This document shows, one piece after another, positions 1 through 8,613 of a stretch of DNA of 37,689 nucleotides. The notes beneath the pieces are model-generated. The model saw only the letters and a list, made by a program, of their open reading frames with translations. It made no database searches and was not told where the DNA came from. The position numbers were made by a program, and so were the translations under genes. Each line of letters opens with the position of its first letter. Within the stretch, counting starts at the first letter, position 1. The DNA lies in NCBI GenBank assembly GCA_021737975.1, contig JAIPCZ010000003.1, forward strand, positions 79,638 to 117,326, in the 5' to 3' direction. The stretch is from Polaromonas sp. Its GTDB lineage: Bacteria > Pseudomonadota > Gammaproteobacteria > Burkholderiales > Burkholderiaceae_C.

Positions 1-7
1 GTAGTCG

Positions 8-181
8 GTGCTTGGCTTTCTGCCCATGGTGCAACCGGGACATTTTTGGGCTGAAGTGGCCGCTGTGTTGGTCCGACTCAAACCGAACGACGCACAGGAC
101 GACCTGGACGATTTTTTGAATATTCGCTACAGCACTTTGGTCAGTCCTGAAATTTATGCCACGGCGTTGAGACCGACATCT
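8..181 (+). pseudogene. Remnant of a second PIN-domain protein, fused in frame to the toxin gene
   Basis: An open stretch starts with GTG at 8, directly after an in-frame stop at 2-4, and runs without a stop into the downstream PIN toxin. Its 58 codons resemble the middle of a PIN nuclease: a WAEV motif, where the family keeps an acidic residue, then a segment ending SPEIYATAL that is typical of the helix before the third acidic residue. The N-terminal Asp motif and the C-terminal half are absent. I read it as the leftover of a different VapC-type gene joined to the next one by a deletion, not as an antitoxin. It could be part of a longer real protein only if the 195-residue fusion is translated, which I doubt. 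Confidence 0.45.
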
Positions 182-595
182 ATGTATATTCTGGATACAA
201 ATGTCATTTCGGAATTGCGTCACGGCAAGCCGAACCATTCTCCCGAAGTGCGAGCGTGGGCATCAGACAAGCCGGTCAGCCATTTGTTCATTTCTGTCAT
301 CAGCATTCTTGAGCTTGAGAAAGGCGTCTTGGCCTTGGAGCGTCGAACTCCGCCCCAAGGCAGTGCATTGCGCAACTGGTTGACTGGAGTGAAGGAAAGC
401 TTTTCGGGCAGGATATTGCCTTTTGCGGAAAACACCGCGACCTTATGCGCAGCTTTGCATGTGCCTCATCCCAAGTTTGAACGCGATGCAATGATTGCCG
501 CAACAGCGTTGGAACATAAGCTGACGGTAGTAACACGCAACGTTTCAGACTTTGCTGGCACCCATGTCAAGGTGATCGATCCGTTCCAGCGCTGA
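182..595 (+). CDS. vapC: FitB/VapC-type PIN-domain ribonuclease toxin, without a visible antitoxin
   Basis: This 137-residue protein has the FitB/VapC layout. The first acidic residue is in MYILDTNVISE near the N-terminus (Asp5), then come ISILELEKG, GRILPF, RDAMIAATA and a closing TRN.SDF segment. These are the conserved acidic positions of PIN nucleases, which bind divalent metal and cut RNA, often tRNA. I chose ATG 182 because the Asp motif begins three residues after it, as in FitB. VapC toxins are normally the second gene of a pair and follow a small DNA-binding VapB; here the preceding sequence is a PIN remnant. The antitoxin is therefore lost, lies outside the window, or the gene is decaying. 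Base composition is lower in G+C than the housekeeping part of the window, which fits mobile origin. Confidence 0.8.
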   Translation: MYILDTNVISELRHGKPNHSPEVRAWASDKPVSHLFISVISILELEKGVLALERRTPPQGSALRNWLTGVKESFSGRILPFAENTATLCAALHVPHPKFERDAMIAATALEHKLTVVTRNVSDFAGTHVKVIDPFQR

Positions 596-789
596 CCTAT
601 TTGGCGTAAAGATGTTGTCTGTCTGATCTGACTTGGACTACAAGTTGCAAAAAAATAATTGGATAGCTTAATGACCATGGTTTGTAAAAATTTTGGTCGC
701 CACCTTTTACTTAATCATTTCACTCAATCAACCGTCCATACCGTAAATTCAGCCGTTTGTCATCTTTTCGGGCTATCTGAAATAACCCT

Positions 790-798
790 ACCTATACT
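790..798 (+). repeat. Left copy of 9-bp target site duplication (ACCTATACT)
   Basis: ACCTATACT at 790-798 directly abuts the CAGTAGTGTCCC end of the insertion sequence. An identical copy flanks the other end at 1779-1787. A perfect duplication indicates a transposition event and one that has not decayed. Confidence 0.9.
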
Positions 799-1778
799 CA
801 GTAGTGTCCCAACGTTCTTCAGAGGAGACCGAGCTGATTTGACTCGAAATCCAGGTATGAATTTGTTGAGGGTGGTGTAAGTAGTTGATTTATTGGGATA
901 GTTTCAAACATGGACAAGCTCAGGATTTGTAGGATTTCATAGAGACTGTGATGATCAAGATGCAGACGTTTCTTCGTGATGGCAATCAACAGGTAAGTGG
1001 ATATGGCAATCCATATCTGCGTCTTGACCGCGTTCTCGCTGGCGCCAAAGAACACCTTGATACGCAAATGCTGCTTGATCCATTTGAAGAACAGATCCAC
1101 CTGCCAGCGCTGGCGGTACAGGTCGGCAATCAACTCGGGCTTCAAAGCGAAGGTGTTGGTCAGAAACACCAGGCGCTTGCTGGTATCGTCCTTGACCACA
1201 ACGCGGCGCAAAGTCGCGGGATAGTCCTTGCTCGAATAATGCGTTGTCAGCATGCCCGTCTGATCGCACAGCACCGCAGTATTGATCCGATCCACCGGAT
1301 GCGAGTAACGCCGCTTGAACTTGGTATTGCTTTTGGCACGGGTGACAAAGAAGGCTTGTGCCTCGTGAATCACAAACAGCCGGGAGAAGTCCAGATAGCC
1401 CCGATCCATCAGGTAAAACGCCCCAGGTTCCAGCAGCCGATCGTCCAGCACATTGACCTCGATGTCGCGCAGGGACTCGCGGTAGGTCAGCTGAGCGAAG
1501 GCCATGGCGAAGAACTGGTCGAGGCAAGAGAAGTCCTTGACCTTGTGTTCCCCGTTGTGCTCAGCCACACAGCGACGAAACGTGCTCAGCGGAAGGTAAT
1601 GTATGAGTTGCGCAAATACGAGCTTGTCTTGGTGCATGGTGGTTTGGGGGGAAGCCCGCAAAAAGCCATGAGTCTGCCTTTCGAAGACGTTCAAATCGAG
1701 ACCAGACTGAAACACTAAATTTGGCAAGCAATTCATTAACTTACGACGTTCCGATGTAACAACGGCGGGATACTACTG
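799..1778 (-). mobile_element. IS4-type insertion sequence, 980 bp, internally deleted derivative
   Basis: The element is bounded by imperfect terminal inverted repeats: CAGTAGTGTCCCAACGTTCTT at 799-819 would be matched by the reverse complement of 1758-1778 at 17 of 21 positions. A perfect 9-bp direct repeat lies outside both ends. The single gene inside is a transposase on the minus strand with an internal deletion. Relatives of this transposase that I recall are near 390 residues, which would give an element about 350 bp longer. The element therefore looks non-autonomous and would need an intact copy elsewhere to move. It lies 56 bp from the pilE start codon and separates the pilin gene from its original upstream DNA. 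Confidence 0.9.
819..1637 (-). pseudogene. IS4-family DDE transposase with a large internal deletion
   Basis: From ATG 1637 the frame gives 272 residues. The N-terminus matches the DUF4372-type start of IS4-group transposases (HQDKLVFAQLI, SCLDQFFAMAFAQLTYRESLRD). It then jumps straight to NVLDDRLLEPGAFYLMDRGYLDF. In full-length relatives about 115 residues lie between, including the first catalytic Asp (the ALDSTTIDL region). The second Asp (MDRGYLDF) remains. The YREK signature reads YRQRWQVDLFFKWIK, with Asp where Glu is usual. The frame is kept across the deletion. The ORF can be extended upstream to 1736, but those 33 residues do not look like the family. Without the first Asp the product should be catalytically dead, although it might still bind the ends. 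Confidence 0.85.
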
Positions 1779-1787
1779 ACCTATACT
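1779..1787 (+). repeat. Right copy of 9-bp target site duplication (ACCTATACT)
   Basis: Identical to 790-798 and directly adjacent to the ...CTACTG end of the element. It contains a TATACT hexamer. Because it is duplicated, the element left that hexamer on the pilE side of the insertion. Confidence 0.9.
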
Positions 1788-1834
1788 GAAAGTCATCTGA
1801 ACCTTTCGTAGCAATCTGGAACAAGTTATTCGAC

Positions 1835-2227
1835 ATGAAAAAAAATCTTGGATTCACTTTGATCGAGCTGATGATTGTTGTCGCAATTATTGGTATTTTG
1901 GCCGCCATTGCAATGCCCGCTTATCAGAACTATGTGCGCAAGGCACGACGTGCTGATGCGCAGCAATTCATGATGAACCTGGCCCAGTTGAACCAACGGT
2001 ATTTCTTGGATAACCGTGCTTACACCAGCACGGTTACCGATCTGCAATCGGTTCCGACATCGATTTCTAACTATTACACGGTCACAGTGCCAGTGACCAC
2101 TGGGCCACCGTCAACCTTTTCGGTTGTTGCAGTACCAATTAGCCCTCAAGATGCCGACAGTTGTGGCACGTTAACATTGTTAAGCACAGGGGCCAAAACC
2201 TCTTCATCTGGCTCGAACTGTTGGTAG
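1835..2227 (+). CDS. pilE: Type IV pilin / PilE-like minor pilin
   Basis: A 130-residue prepilin with a class III leader. The short basic leader MKKNLG is followed by [24 protein letters not shown], so cleavage and N-methylation by PilD is expected between Gly6 and Phe7, with Glu5 of the mature protein present. The hydrophobic helix anchors it in the inner membrane and then in the pilus. Two Cys residues near the C-terminus (110 and 129) can form the usual D-region disulfide. Length and sequence fit PilE-like minor pilins of betaproteobacteria. It heads a run of pseudopilin genes with almost no spacing. No strong ribosome site precedes ATG 1835. An insertion sequence lies 56 bp upstream and may have altered its promoter. 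Confidence 0.9.
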   Translation: MKKNLGFTLIELMIVVAIIGILAAIAMPAYQNYVRKARRADAQQFMMNLAQLNQRYFLDNRAYTSTVTDLQSVPTSISNYYTVTVPVTTGPPSTFSVVAVPISPQDADSCGTLTLLSTGAKTSSSGSNCW

Positions 2228-2230
2228 TTG

Positions 2231-2719
2231 ATGGCTATGATGAACACAATCAACGGCAAACCTCTATCTGCTCAAGCAGGCTTCACCCTGGTCGAGCTGA
2301 TGATTGTGGTGGTCATCGCGGCCATCCTTGCCAGTATTGCAGTGCCCAGTTTTCAATCATTCATTCAGGGCCAACGGGTCAAATCTGCAGCGGCGGAGTT
2401 GCATGCCAGCTTTACTCTTGCGCGTAGCGAGGCTGTCAAGCGTTCGGTCCTGATCACAGTCAACGCCAAAACTGGTGGCTGGGCGATGGGGTGGCAAACC
2501 CCAGACCCCGTGAGCACCAATCCTGTCCTTGAAGACCACCCCGCAACATCAAGCATCACCATTGCGGTGAGCCCTTCAACCACTGCCGTAGCTTATCTGC
2601 CCGACGGCCGGACCAACGCTGACGCCAGCACAGTTTTCACATTCAGCGGCAGTGACACCACCACCAGGCGCTGCCTGACATTCTCCTTGAGAGGGCCGTC
2701 TGCGGTATCACCATGTTGA
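2231..2719 (+). CDS. fimT: GspH/FimT-type minor pseudopilin
   Basis: A prepilin with leader ending in AQAG before FTLVELMIVVVIAAILASIAVPSFQSF. The GspH/FimT signature follows: ...AAAELHASFTLARSEAVKRS, then a beta-rich C-terminal domain ending in a Cys pair (RRCLTF...SPC). Such proteins form part of the priming complex at the pilus tip. Several in-frame starts exist: TTG 2228, ATG 2231, ATG 2237 and ATG 2240. I give ATG 2231, but the choice is not decided by a clear ribosome site. The gene begins at the pilE stop, so translational coupling is likely, and its last codons overlap pilV. Confidence 0.88.
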   Translation: MAMMNTINGKPLSAQAGFTLVELMIVVVIAAILASIAVPSFQSFIQGQRVKSAAAELHASFTLARSEAVKRSVLITVNAKTGGWAMGWQTPDPVSTNPVLEDHPATSSITIAVSPSTTAVAYLPDGRTNADASTVFTFSGSDTTTRRCLTFSLRGPSAVSPC

Positions 2720-3300
2720 AAATCCATTCATCTGGCTCAACCCAGGCAGGCAGCTCATTGATTGAGATTCTCGTCACCATCGTGATCCTCGCCTTTGGAT
2801 TATTGGGCCTGGCAGGCTTCTTGATGCAAGTGCAAACCACGGAATGGGAGTCGTATCAAAGGGCTCAGGCTTTGAATTTGCTCAACGACATGGTCGAGCG
2901 CATCAACATCAACAAAGCCGTCGCAGCCAACTATGTCACGACAAGCCCTATGGGAACGGGAGACACAGGGCCGGCGGACTGTTCCACATTGGCTATAGGT
3001 GCACCGAGAGACCTGTGCGAATGGAGCAACAAACTAAAGGGAAGCGCTGAAGTGAAAGCTGGCGCCAACATTGGCGCCATGGAGGGCGCCAGAGGGTGCA
3101 TCACGCTAGTGCAGGCTCCCAACCCCACTGCGGGCCTTTGCCTTCCTGGCATTTACCAAGTATCGGTTGCCTGGCAAGGGCGTAATCAAACTGTAGCTCC
3201 GAAGGCATCTTTGGGCTGCGGCAAAGACCTGTACGGCGACGACAAAGCGCGGCGTGTGATTGCCCAGGCAGTCAGCGTGGCGATGCTCACTTGTAACTGA
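2713..3300 (+). CDS. pilV: Type IV pilus minor pilin PilV
   Basis: 195 residues. The leader ends in QAG and is followed by SSLIEILVTIVILAFGLLGLAG, with the Glu5 position filled. After the helix comes the PilV pattern (LMQVQTTEWESYQRAQALNLLNDMVERI...). Cys residues are spread through the C-terminal domain. PilV takes part with FimT, PilW, PilX, PilE and PilY1 in the minor-pilin tip complex that primes pilus assembly. The start ATG 2713 overlaps the end of fimT by seven bases (ATGTTGA), which supports this start and coupled translation. Confidence 0.88.
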   Translation: MLKIHSSGSTQAGSSLIEILVTIVILAFGLLGLAGFLMQVQTTEWESYQRAQALNLLNDMVERININKAVAANYVTTSPMGTGDTGPADCSTLAIGAPRDLCEWSNKLKGSAEVKAGANIGAMEGARGCITLVQAPNPTAGLCLPGIYQVSVAWQGRNQTVAPKASLGCGKDLYGDDKARRVIAQAVSVAMLTCN

Positions 3301-4302
3301 ATGACCCAAATGAAAACAAGGCACTTGCAAAAACAAAACGGTGTGTCGCTGATTGAGTTGATGGTTTCCCTCACACTGGGGTTGTTGATTTTGCTGGGTT
3401 TAACCACCATTTTCGTCAACAACAGCAAAACACAAACCGAAATCGAAAAGAACAACCGTCAACAGGAAAACGGCCGTTATGCCATGCAGTTGCTGGCTGA
3501 TGATGTGCGCACTGCAGGGTACTTTGATATCAATATTGTGCAAACCGCACCCTCCGCCCTGCCCAGCAGCCCGTGCGCTGTGGACCTCACAACCTTGGAT
3601 GCCGCAATGGCGTTTCATGTGCAAGGCTATGACAACAGCAGCGGCAGTTTGACATGCATATCAGACGTCAAAGCCAACACAGACGTGCTGGTGGTGCGAC
3701 ATGCCGCCGCTTGCCGCTCAGCCAACCCACTGGATGCCAATTGCGACAGCCTCGTCGATGGGCCTGTTTTTCTGCAAGTTTCAGGCTGTCAAGCTGATCT
3801 CACCAGTCATCCAAGTGGCCACGTGCTTGCAAACACCACAACAAGCTTTACCTTAAAAACAGTAGCCTGCGTCAGCACCAAGTTGGCGCCTGTCAGCCGG
3901 CTGCGTACCAACATTTATTTCATTGCCAACAACAACGTGGCAGGCGACGGCAAGCCGACTTTAAAACGTGCCGAGTTGACCAGCAGCGCAGGCAACATTG
4001 CCTTTTCGATTGTTCCGCTGGTTGATGGCATCGAAAATCTGCAAGTCTTGTACGGCTTGGCAACCGGCACTGCTGGAATACCAAGTTCTTACGTCGTTGC
4101 CCCAAGCACTGCTGCTGACTGGTGGAATGTGATGGCGGTCAATATCACTTTGCTCTCACGCAATGAATCGGAATCGGCGGGTTACACAGATAGCAAAACC
4201 TACAGTGGGTTCAACGGTGGTCTGCCATTCAATGACAAGTACCGACGTCATGTCTACAGCAGCACCGTCAGCCTATCTAACCCTGCAGGGAGGCGCTTAT
4301 GA
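3301..4302 (+). CDS. pilW: Type IV pilus assembly protein PilW
   Basis: 333 residues. The leader ends at NG and the helix is VSLIELMVSLTLGLLILLGLTTIFVNNS. It is followed by QENGRYAMQLLADDVRTAGYFD, a typical PilW segment after the transmembrane helix, and a large C-terminal region. It is a minor pilin of the tip complex. ATG 3301 follows the pilV stop with no spacer; an internal ATG at 3310 would shorten the leader and cannot be excluded. The end overlaps the pilX start by four bases (ATGA at 4299-4302). Confidence 0.87.
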   Translation: MTQMKTRHLQKQNGVSLIELMVSLTLGLLILLGLTTIFVNNSKTQTEIEKNNRQQENGRYAMQLLADDVRTAGYFDINIVQTAPSALPSSPCAVDLTTLDAAMAFHVQGYDNSSGSLTCISDVKANTDVLVVRHAAACRSANPLDANCDSLVDGPVFLQVSGCQADLTSHPSGHVLANTTTSFTLKTVACVSTKLAPVSRLRTNIYFIANNNVAGDGKPTLKRAELTSSAGNIAFSIVPLVDGIENLQVLYGLATGTAGIPSSYVVAPSTAADWWNVMAVNITLLSRNESESAGYTDSKTYSGFNGGLPFNDKYRRHVYSSTVSLSNPAGRRL

Positions 4303-4877
4303 AGCAACAACGCGGTGCCACTTTGATTATGGCGCTCATCATGTTGGTCGTGATGACGCTGGCGGCTGTCCTGTCGTACAACCTTGGAAAAAGCGGATTG
4401 CAAATCGTGGGCAACCAGCAAGCACGCCAATTAACCAATAGCGCTGCGCGCCAAGCGGTTGAGCTGATTTTGACCAGAGACCTCTTTTCCGTCACGCCTG
4501 CTGCAGCTTTTGGCACAGGCAATGTCGCTGATGTTGACCTTTTTACTGGTGCCGTTGCACCCGTTGCTTCCACAAGCGCACAGTCAAGTGACAAAGTCAG
4601 GGTGCAACTCGCGCCAGCACCATGTATCCGTCGATCCATTGATGTCGCCGTTACCGATGTGACTGACCCAGCAGTGCAAGCCTGCATCAGAGGGGTTTCA
4701 CAAAATTTTGGTGTTGATCAAGCCAATGGCTCAGGCTCTGACTGCATTGATGTCATCTGGGAAATCACGGCCACGGCATCTGACCCCGTTACCAATGCCG
4801 CAACTACCGTGGTTCAAGGCGTGGCCTTGCGGCAAGACAAGGGTGCCGGCATGAACTTGGCCAATTACTGCTCTTGA
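4299..4877 (+). CDS. pilX: Type IV pilus assembly protein PilX
   Basis: 192 residues beginning MKQQRG, then ATLIMALIMLVVMTLAAVLSYNLGKSGLQIVGNQQARQL, which is the PilX N-terminal pattern. The residue at mature position 5 is not Glu, in contrast to the other pilins of this operon; PilX proteins vary here. Four Cys residues lie in the second half, and the protein ends NYCS. It is thought to link the minor pilin complex to PilY1. The start overlaps the pilW stop (ATGA), so translation is probably coupled. Confidence 0.85.
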   Translation: MKQQRGATLIMALIMLVVMTLAAVLSYNLGKSGLQIVGNQQARQLTNSAARQAVELILTRDLFSVTPAAAFGTGNVADVDLFTGAVAPVASTSAQSSDKVRVQLAPAPCIRRSIDVAVTDVTDPAVQACIRGVSQNFGVDQANGSGSDCIDVIWEITATASDPVTNAATTVVQGVALRQDKGAGMNLANYCS

Positions 4878-4888
4878 GGAGGAACACA

Positions 4889-7800
4889 ATGAACAGCTCG
4901 TCTTTTTTAAAAACCATGGTGCTGGTGGCCAGCCTGGGTTTGGCCCTTTACCCCATGGTGAGTCAGTCTGAAGACATTGACTTGTTTGTTGGTGCCAGTG
5001 CGGGGTCATCGGGTGACTCGAACATATTGATTGTGCTTGACAACACATCCAATTGGGCCAGACAAAGTCAACAGTGGCCTGATGGTATTCAGCAAGGTCA
5101 AGCGGAAGCACAAGCCATCAAAGAGGTTTTTGCTGATGAGGGATTGACAGGGTTAAACATTGGCTTGATGGAATTTGTTACATCGGGTAACGCCAACGAC
5201 AACGGTGGCTTTATTCGCATACCCGTTTTGCCTGTGACTAACGCTGTAGGTGACGCTCAAAAGGCGAAGTTCAAAACAGTCATGGACACCATTGATGCCG
5301 GCATCAATAGCACGAATGAAAAGCGAAATTCAGGTACGCCATATGGCAACCTGATGTACGACGCCTTCAATTATTTTGGTGGCAGGAGCCAGTCCCAATC
5401 AGGAGCCGGCACGCTCAGCACGATCGCTATCAACGGTGGGTACAGTACAAACTACTCTCAGTTCCAATCACCCTTGAGTTGCACCACCGGTTGTGCCAAA
5501 AACTTTGTCATCTTCATCTCAAACCCCAATGCCAGCGGTCCCACACGCGACGATGCAACCAACACCGATGCACTGACTGCTGCAGGCAATGCCGTCACGC
5601 CGGCATACACGGCTGCCAGCACGCAGCTTGGCTTGCCTAATTTCAACACTACGAACACCTACACAACGCCATATGTTGACATAGGACCATCCGATAGGTA
5701 TGAAAGTGCAGCTTCATGTATGACAGCTGTCCGCGCAAATAATTACAACGGACCATCCAAGGACATTTGTAAGGCTGCAGGCATTGGTGGCGAATGTTTT
5801 TGCGAGGATCCAGTAGACCCAGTAACTACAACAACGAAAGTTAAAGGGGTTACTACCAGCACCACCACTTACACATACACGATCAAGACCCCCACATTGG
5901 TGTCTGAAATCACGCCAAACGGCACCGTCACCACTGACGCTAACCCCTTTAACGCCGATGAGTGGGCCAAGTTCATGTATGTCAAGGGGGTTCCCGTGGC
6001 TGCATGCACAGCACCCAGCGACCGGCAATTTGTCACCACCTACACCGTTGATGTGTACAACGCCCAGCCCAACGCCCAACACACCTCGCTCATGCTCAGC
6101 ATGGCCAAAAATTCGGGCGGCAAATACTTTGCAGCCAAAAATAAAAATCAACTGATCGATGCCTTGAAAGAGATTGTGCGGGAAATCCAGTCCGTCAACT
6201 CCACGTTCGCCTCTGCCAGCTTGCCCATCAATGCAACCAACCGTTCCCAAAATGCCAATCAGGTCTACATTGGCATGTTCCGACCCGACCCCGACACCAA
6301 ACCGCGTTGGCTTGGAAACTTGAAGCGCTACCAAGTGGTTCGGGATGCTACCAGCCAAGAGTTGACTCTGGGCGACAAAAATGGAGCCCCCGCCATCAAC
6401 TTGCAAACCGGCTTCATTTCAGACTGCGCCACCAGCTACTACACCACCGATTCAGGCAATTATTGGGAGGCTTATTCTGCAAACGCAGCCGTGAGTCAAA
6501 TCAAGCCCGACGCCAGTACCAAGTGCACCCTCTCAAGCTTTTCAACCACTAATCCTTATTCGGACATCCCAGACGGGCCAAGGGTTGAAAAAGGCTCGGT
6601 CGCCCAGATCATCCGAATGGGCAATACCGCACCCACGGACCCAGTCACAACGCCAACGTGGTCAGTCAACCGCACGGTCAAGACCTCCGGCGCAGGCACA
6701 GACACAGGCAGCACCACACTCAGTGATTTCACAACAACAAGCTCTGCGCTTAGCGATACCTTGGTGCGCTGGGTCAGGGGCGAAGATACTGAAAACGAAG
6801 ACGGTGACAGCACCACGGCTTTGACCAAGACCCGAGCATCCTTGCACGGCGACATCGTGCACTCAAGACCGCTGCCAGTGAACTACAGCACCACCAGCAA
6901 CGATTCAAGTTTGGCAACCTATTACGGTGCTAACGACGGCACGTTCAGGGCGGTTGACTCGGTTACAGGAAAAGAGTTGTGGGCCTATGTTGCGCCCGAG
7001 TTTTACAGCAAGTTAGACCGCCTGCGCACTGGCACACCGCTGGTTACCTATGACGGCACTTCCAGCTCAGGCTCAACCCGCAAAGATTACTTTTTTGATG
7101 GTTCCATTGGCCTGTATCAGAATGCTGACAACTCCAAGGTATGGATTTACCCAACCATGCGCCGTGGTGGTCGCATGATTTACGCCTTCGATGTATCAGG
7201 CACCGGCACGGGTAACAGCACGCCCCCCTCGGCACCAACGATCAAATGGAAGTTTGGCTGCCCGCAACAGGGTACTGACACTGGATGCTCATCGGATAGC
7301 AGCGACATCGGGCAAACTTGGTCGACGCCACAAATCGCAAAGATCAAAGACGGCACCACCACCAAGCTGGTAGCCATCGTAGGCGGCGGGTACGACACTT
7401 GTGAGGACACTGATTCAACCAGTCGATGTGGTAGCGGTGGCGTCAAGGGCAACAAGATTTACGTTCTGGATGCTGAAACTGGCGCGTTGCTGAAATCCTT
7501 TTACACACGGCGCAGTGTGATCGCAGAAGTTGCCTTGGTTGACACCGATGGCAATGGTTTTGTGGACTATGGCTATGTTGGCGACACGGGCGGCAATTTA
7601 TACCGCATTGCTTTTTCACAGTTTGCATCAAGTCCTGAAAGGTACACAGCCTTGAGCAACACTAATTGGAACATTGCACTGATCGCCCGCACCAGTGGTA
7701 GTGGTCGAAAATTCCAGTTTCAACCCTCGCTGTTCAGTGCCCAAGGCACGGTGTATGTTGCTTTGGGATCCGGTGATCGCGAGCGACCCTTAGAAACCAA

Positions 7801-8470
7801 CTATCCGTACACAACACCTGTTCTCAACCGCTTTTATGTCTACAGGGACTGCTTGTCTAAAACCAGAACCACGTATACCACTTACCTTAGCAGTGATGGC
7901 GACTGGTGGAGGAACACCGATAATCTTGATGACGTCAGCGGCACCAGAAAAATGACCAGTACTTCTGCCGTATCAACCCCAGGTTGCAGCGCAGAGAAAA
8001 CCTTGCCAACAAATTGCGACACCAACATGGGATGGTTTGTCGATCTGGACAATGGCAGAGGTGAACAAACCGTGACATCCAGCGTGATTTCAGGGGGCAT
8101 GGTGACCTTCAGCACCAACCGCCCCCTGTCAGCCAGTAGTTCGGCAACTTGTGCCAATTCGCTGGGCGAGGCGAGGGGCTATTGGCTGAATCTTTTCAGC
8201 GGCGCTGGCGCAGTTGGCGTTGATGGCATCTGTGGTGACCCTAGTTCTACTACAAATCCGCCAAGCTCATCAGCTATTTTTGTAGGTGGCGGATTACCAC
8301 CTTCTCCTGTGTTGGGCATAATTCCCGTTGATGGCGTGATGACCAACATCATCATTGGTGCCGTGCAGAAAAGTGGTGGCGTCAGCACAGCCGTATCCCC
8401 TCAGCAGAGTAAGGCGAACATACCTCCATTTCGGAAAAAAGTGTATGACTACATCAAGGGGCTGAACTAG
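4889..8470 (+). CDS. pilY1: Pilus tip adhesin / assembly protein PilY1
   Basis: 1193 residues. ATG 4889 is chosen because GAGGAGG ends six bases before it; the frame also opens five codons earlier at a TTG inside the ribosome site. An N-terminal signal peptide of about 27 residues is followed by a von Willebrand A-like part (NILIVLDNTSNW, Asp51), in which the metal motif DxSxS is not intact. The C-terminal half is the PilY beta-propeller: LHGDIVHSRP and YYGANDGTFRAVDSVTGKELW near residue 650-700, and a calcium-type loop DTDGNGFVD at 885-893 followed by YGYVGDTGGNLYRI. PilY1 caps the pilus tip, binds surfaces, and in Pseudomonas uses calcium to control retraction. It is the last gene of the operon. 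Confidence 0.93.
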   Translation: MNSSSFLKTMVLVASLGLALYPMVSQSEDIDLFVGASAGSSGDSNILIVLDNTSNWARQSQQWPDGIQQGQAEAQAIKEVFADEGLTGLNIGLMEFVTSGNANDNGGFIRIPVLPVTNAVGDAQKAKFKTVMDTIDAGINSTNEKRNSGTPYGNLMYDAFNYFGGRSQSQSGAGTLSTIAINGGYSTNYSQFQSPLSCTTGCAKNFVIFISNPNASGPTRDDATNTDALTAAGNAVTPAYTAASTQLGLPNFNTTNTYTTPYVDIGPSDRYESAASCMTAVRANNYNGPSKDICKAAGIGGECFCEDPVDPVTTTTKVKGVTTSTTTYTYTIKTPTLVSEITPNGTVTTDANPFNADEWAKFMYVKGVPVAACTAPSDRQFVTTYTVDVYNAQPNAQHTSLMLSMAKNSGGKYFAAKNKNQLIDALKEIVREIQSVNSTFASASLPINATNRSQNANQVYIGMFRPDPDTKPRWLGNLKRYQVVRDATSQELTLGDKNGAPAINLQTGFISDCATSYYTTDSGNYWEAYSANAAVSQIKPDASTKCTLSSFSTTNPYSDIPDGPRVEKGSVAQIIRMGNTAPTDPVTTPTWSVNRTVKTSGAGTDTGSTTLSDFTTTSSALSDTLVRWVRGEDTENEDGDSTTALTKTRASLHGDIVHSRPLPVNYSTTSNDSSLATYYGANDGTFRAVDSVTGKELWAYVAPEFYSKLDRLRTGTPLVTYDGTSSSGSTRKDYFFDGSIGLYQNADNSKVWIYPTMRRGGRMIYAFDVSGTGTGNSTPPSAPTIKWKFGCPQQGTDTGCSSDSSDIGQTWSTPQIAKIKDGTTTKLVAIVGGGYDTCEDTDSTSRCGSGGVKGNKIYVLDAETGALLKSFYTRRSVIAEVALVDTDGNGFVDYGYVGDTGGNLYRIAFSQFASSPERYTALSNTNWNIALIARTSGSGRKFQFQPSLFSAQGTVYVALGSGDRERPLETNYPYTTPVLNRFYVYRDCLSKTRTTYTTYLSSDGDWWRNTDNLDDVSGTRKMTSTSAVSTPGCSAEKTLPTNCDTNMGWFVDLDNGRGEQTVTSSVISGGMVTFSTNRPLSASSSATCANSLGEARGYWLNLFSGAGAVGVDGICGDPSSTTNPPSSSAIFVGGGLPPSPVLGIIPVDGVMTNIIIGAVQKSGGVSTAVSPQQSKANIPPFRKKVYDYIKGLN

Positions 8471-8613
8471 GCGGTTTGATAAGCATGGCGATCACACCTC
8501 GAAGCTCTGACATGAATGCATCCAGCTTGCGGCAAAGGATAGGCTAAATTGGTTGAGCGAACGCCAGGCTGGCAAATGGATAATGCGCCACCCCTTGTTG
8601 ACGCAACGCGACC

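Noticed and set aside
659..880. 73-codon plus-strand frame running into the insertion sequence
   Set aside because: It crosses the IS boundary at 799, so it was created by the insertion, and it has no ribosome site.
600..1834. Sigma-54 promoter for pilE
   Set aside because: No GG-N10-GC pair with the expected flanks was found on either side of the insertion.
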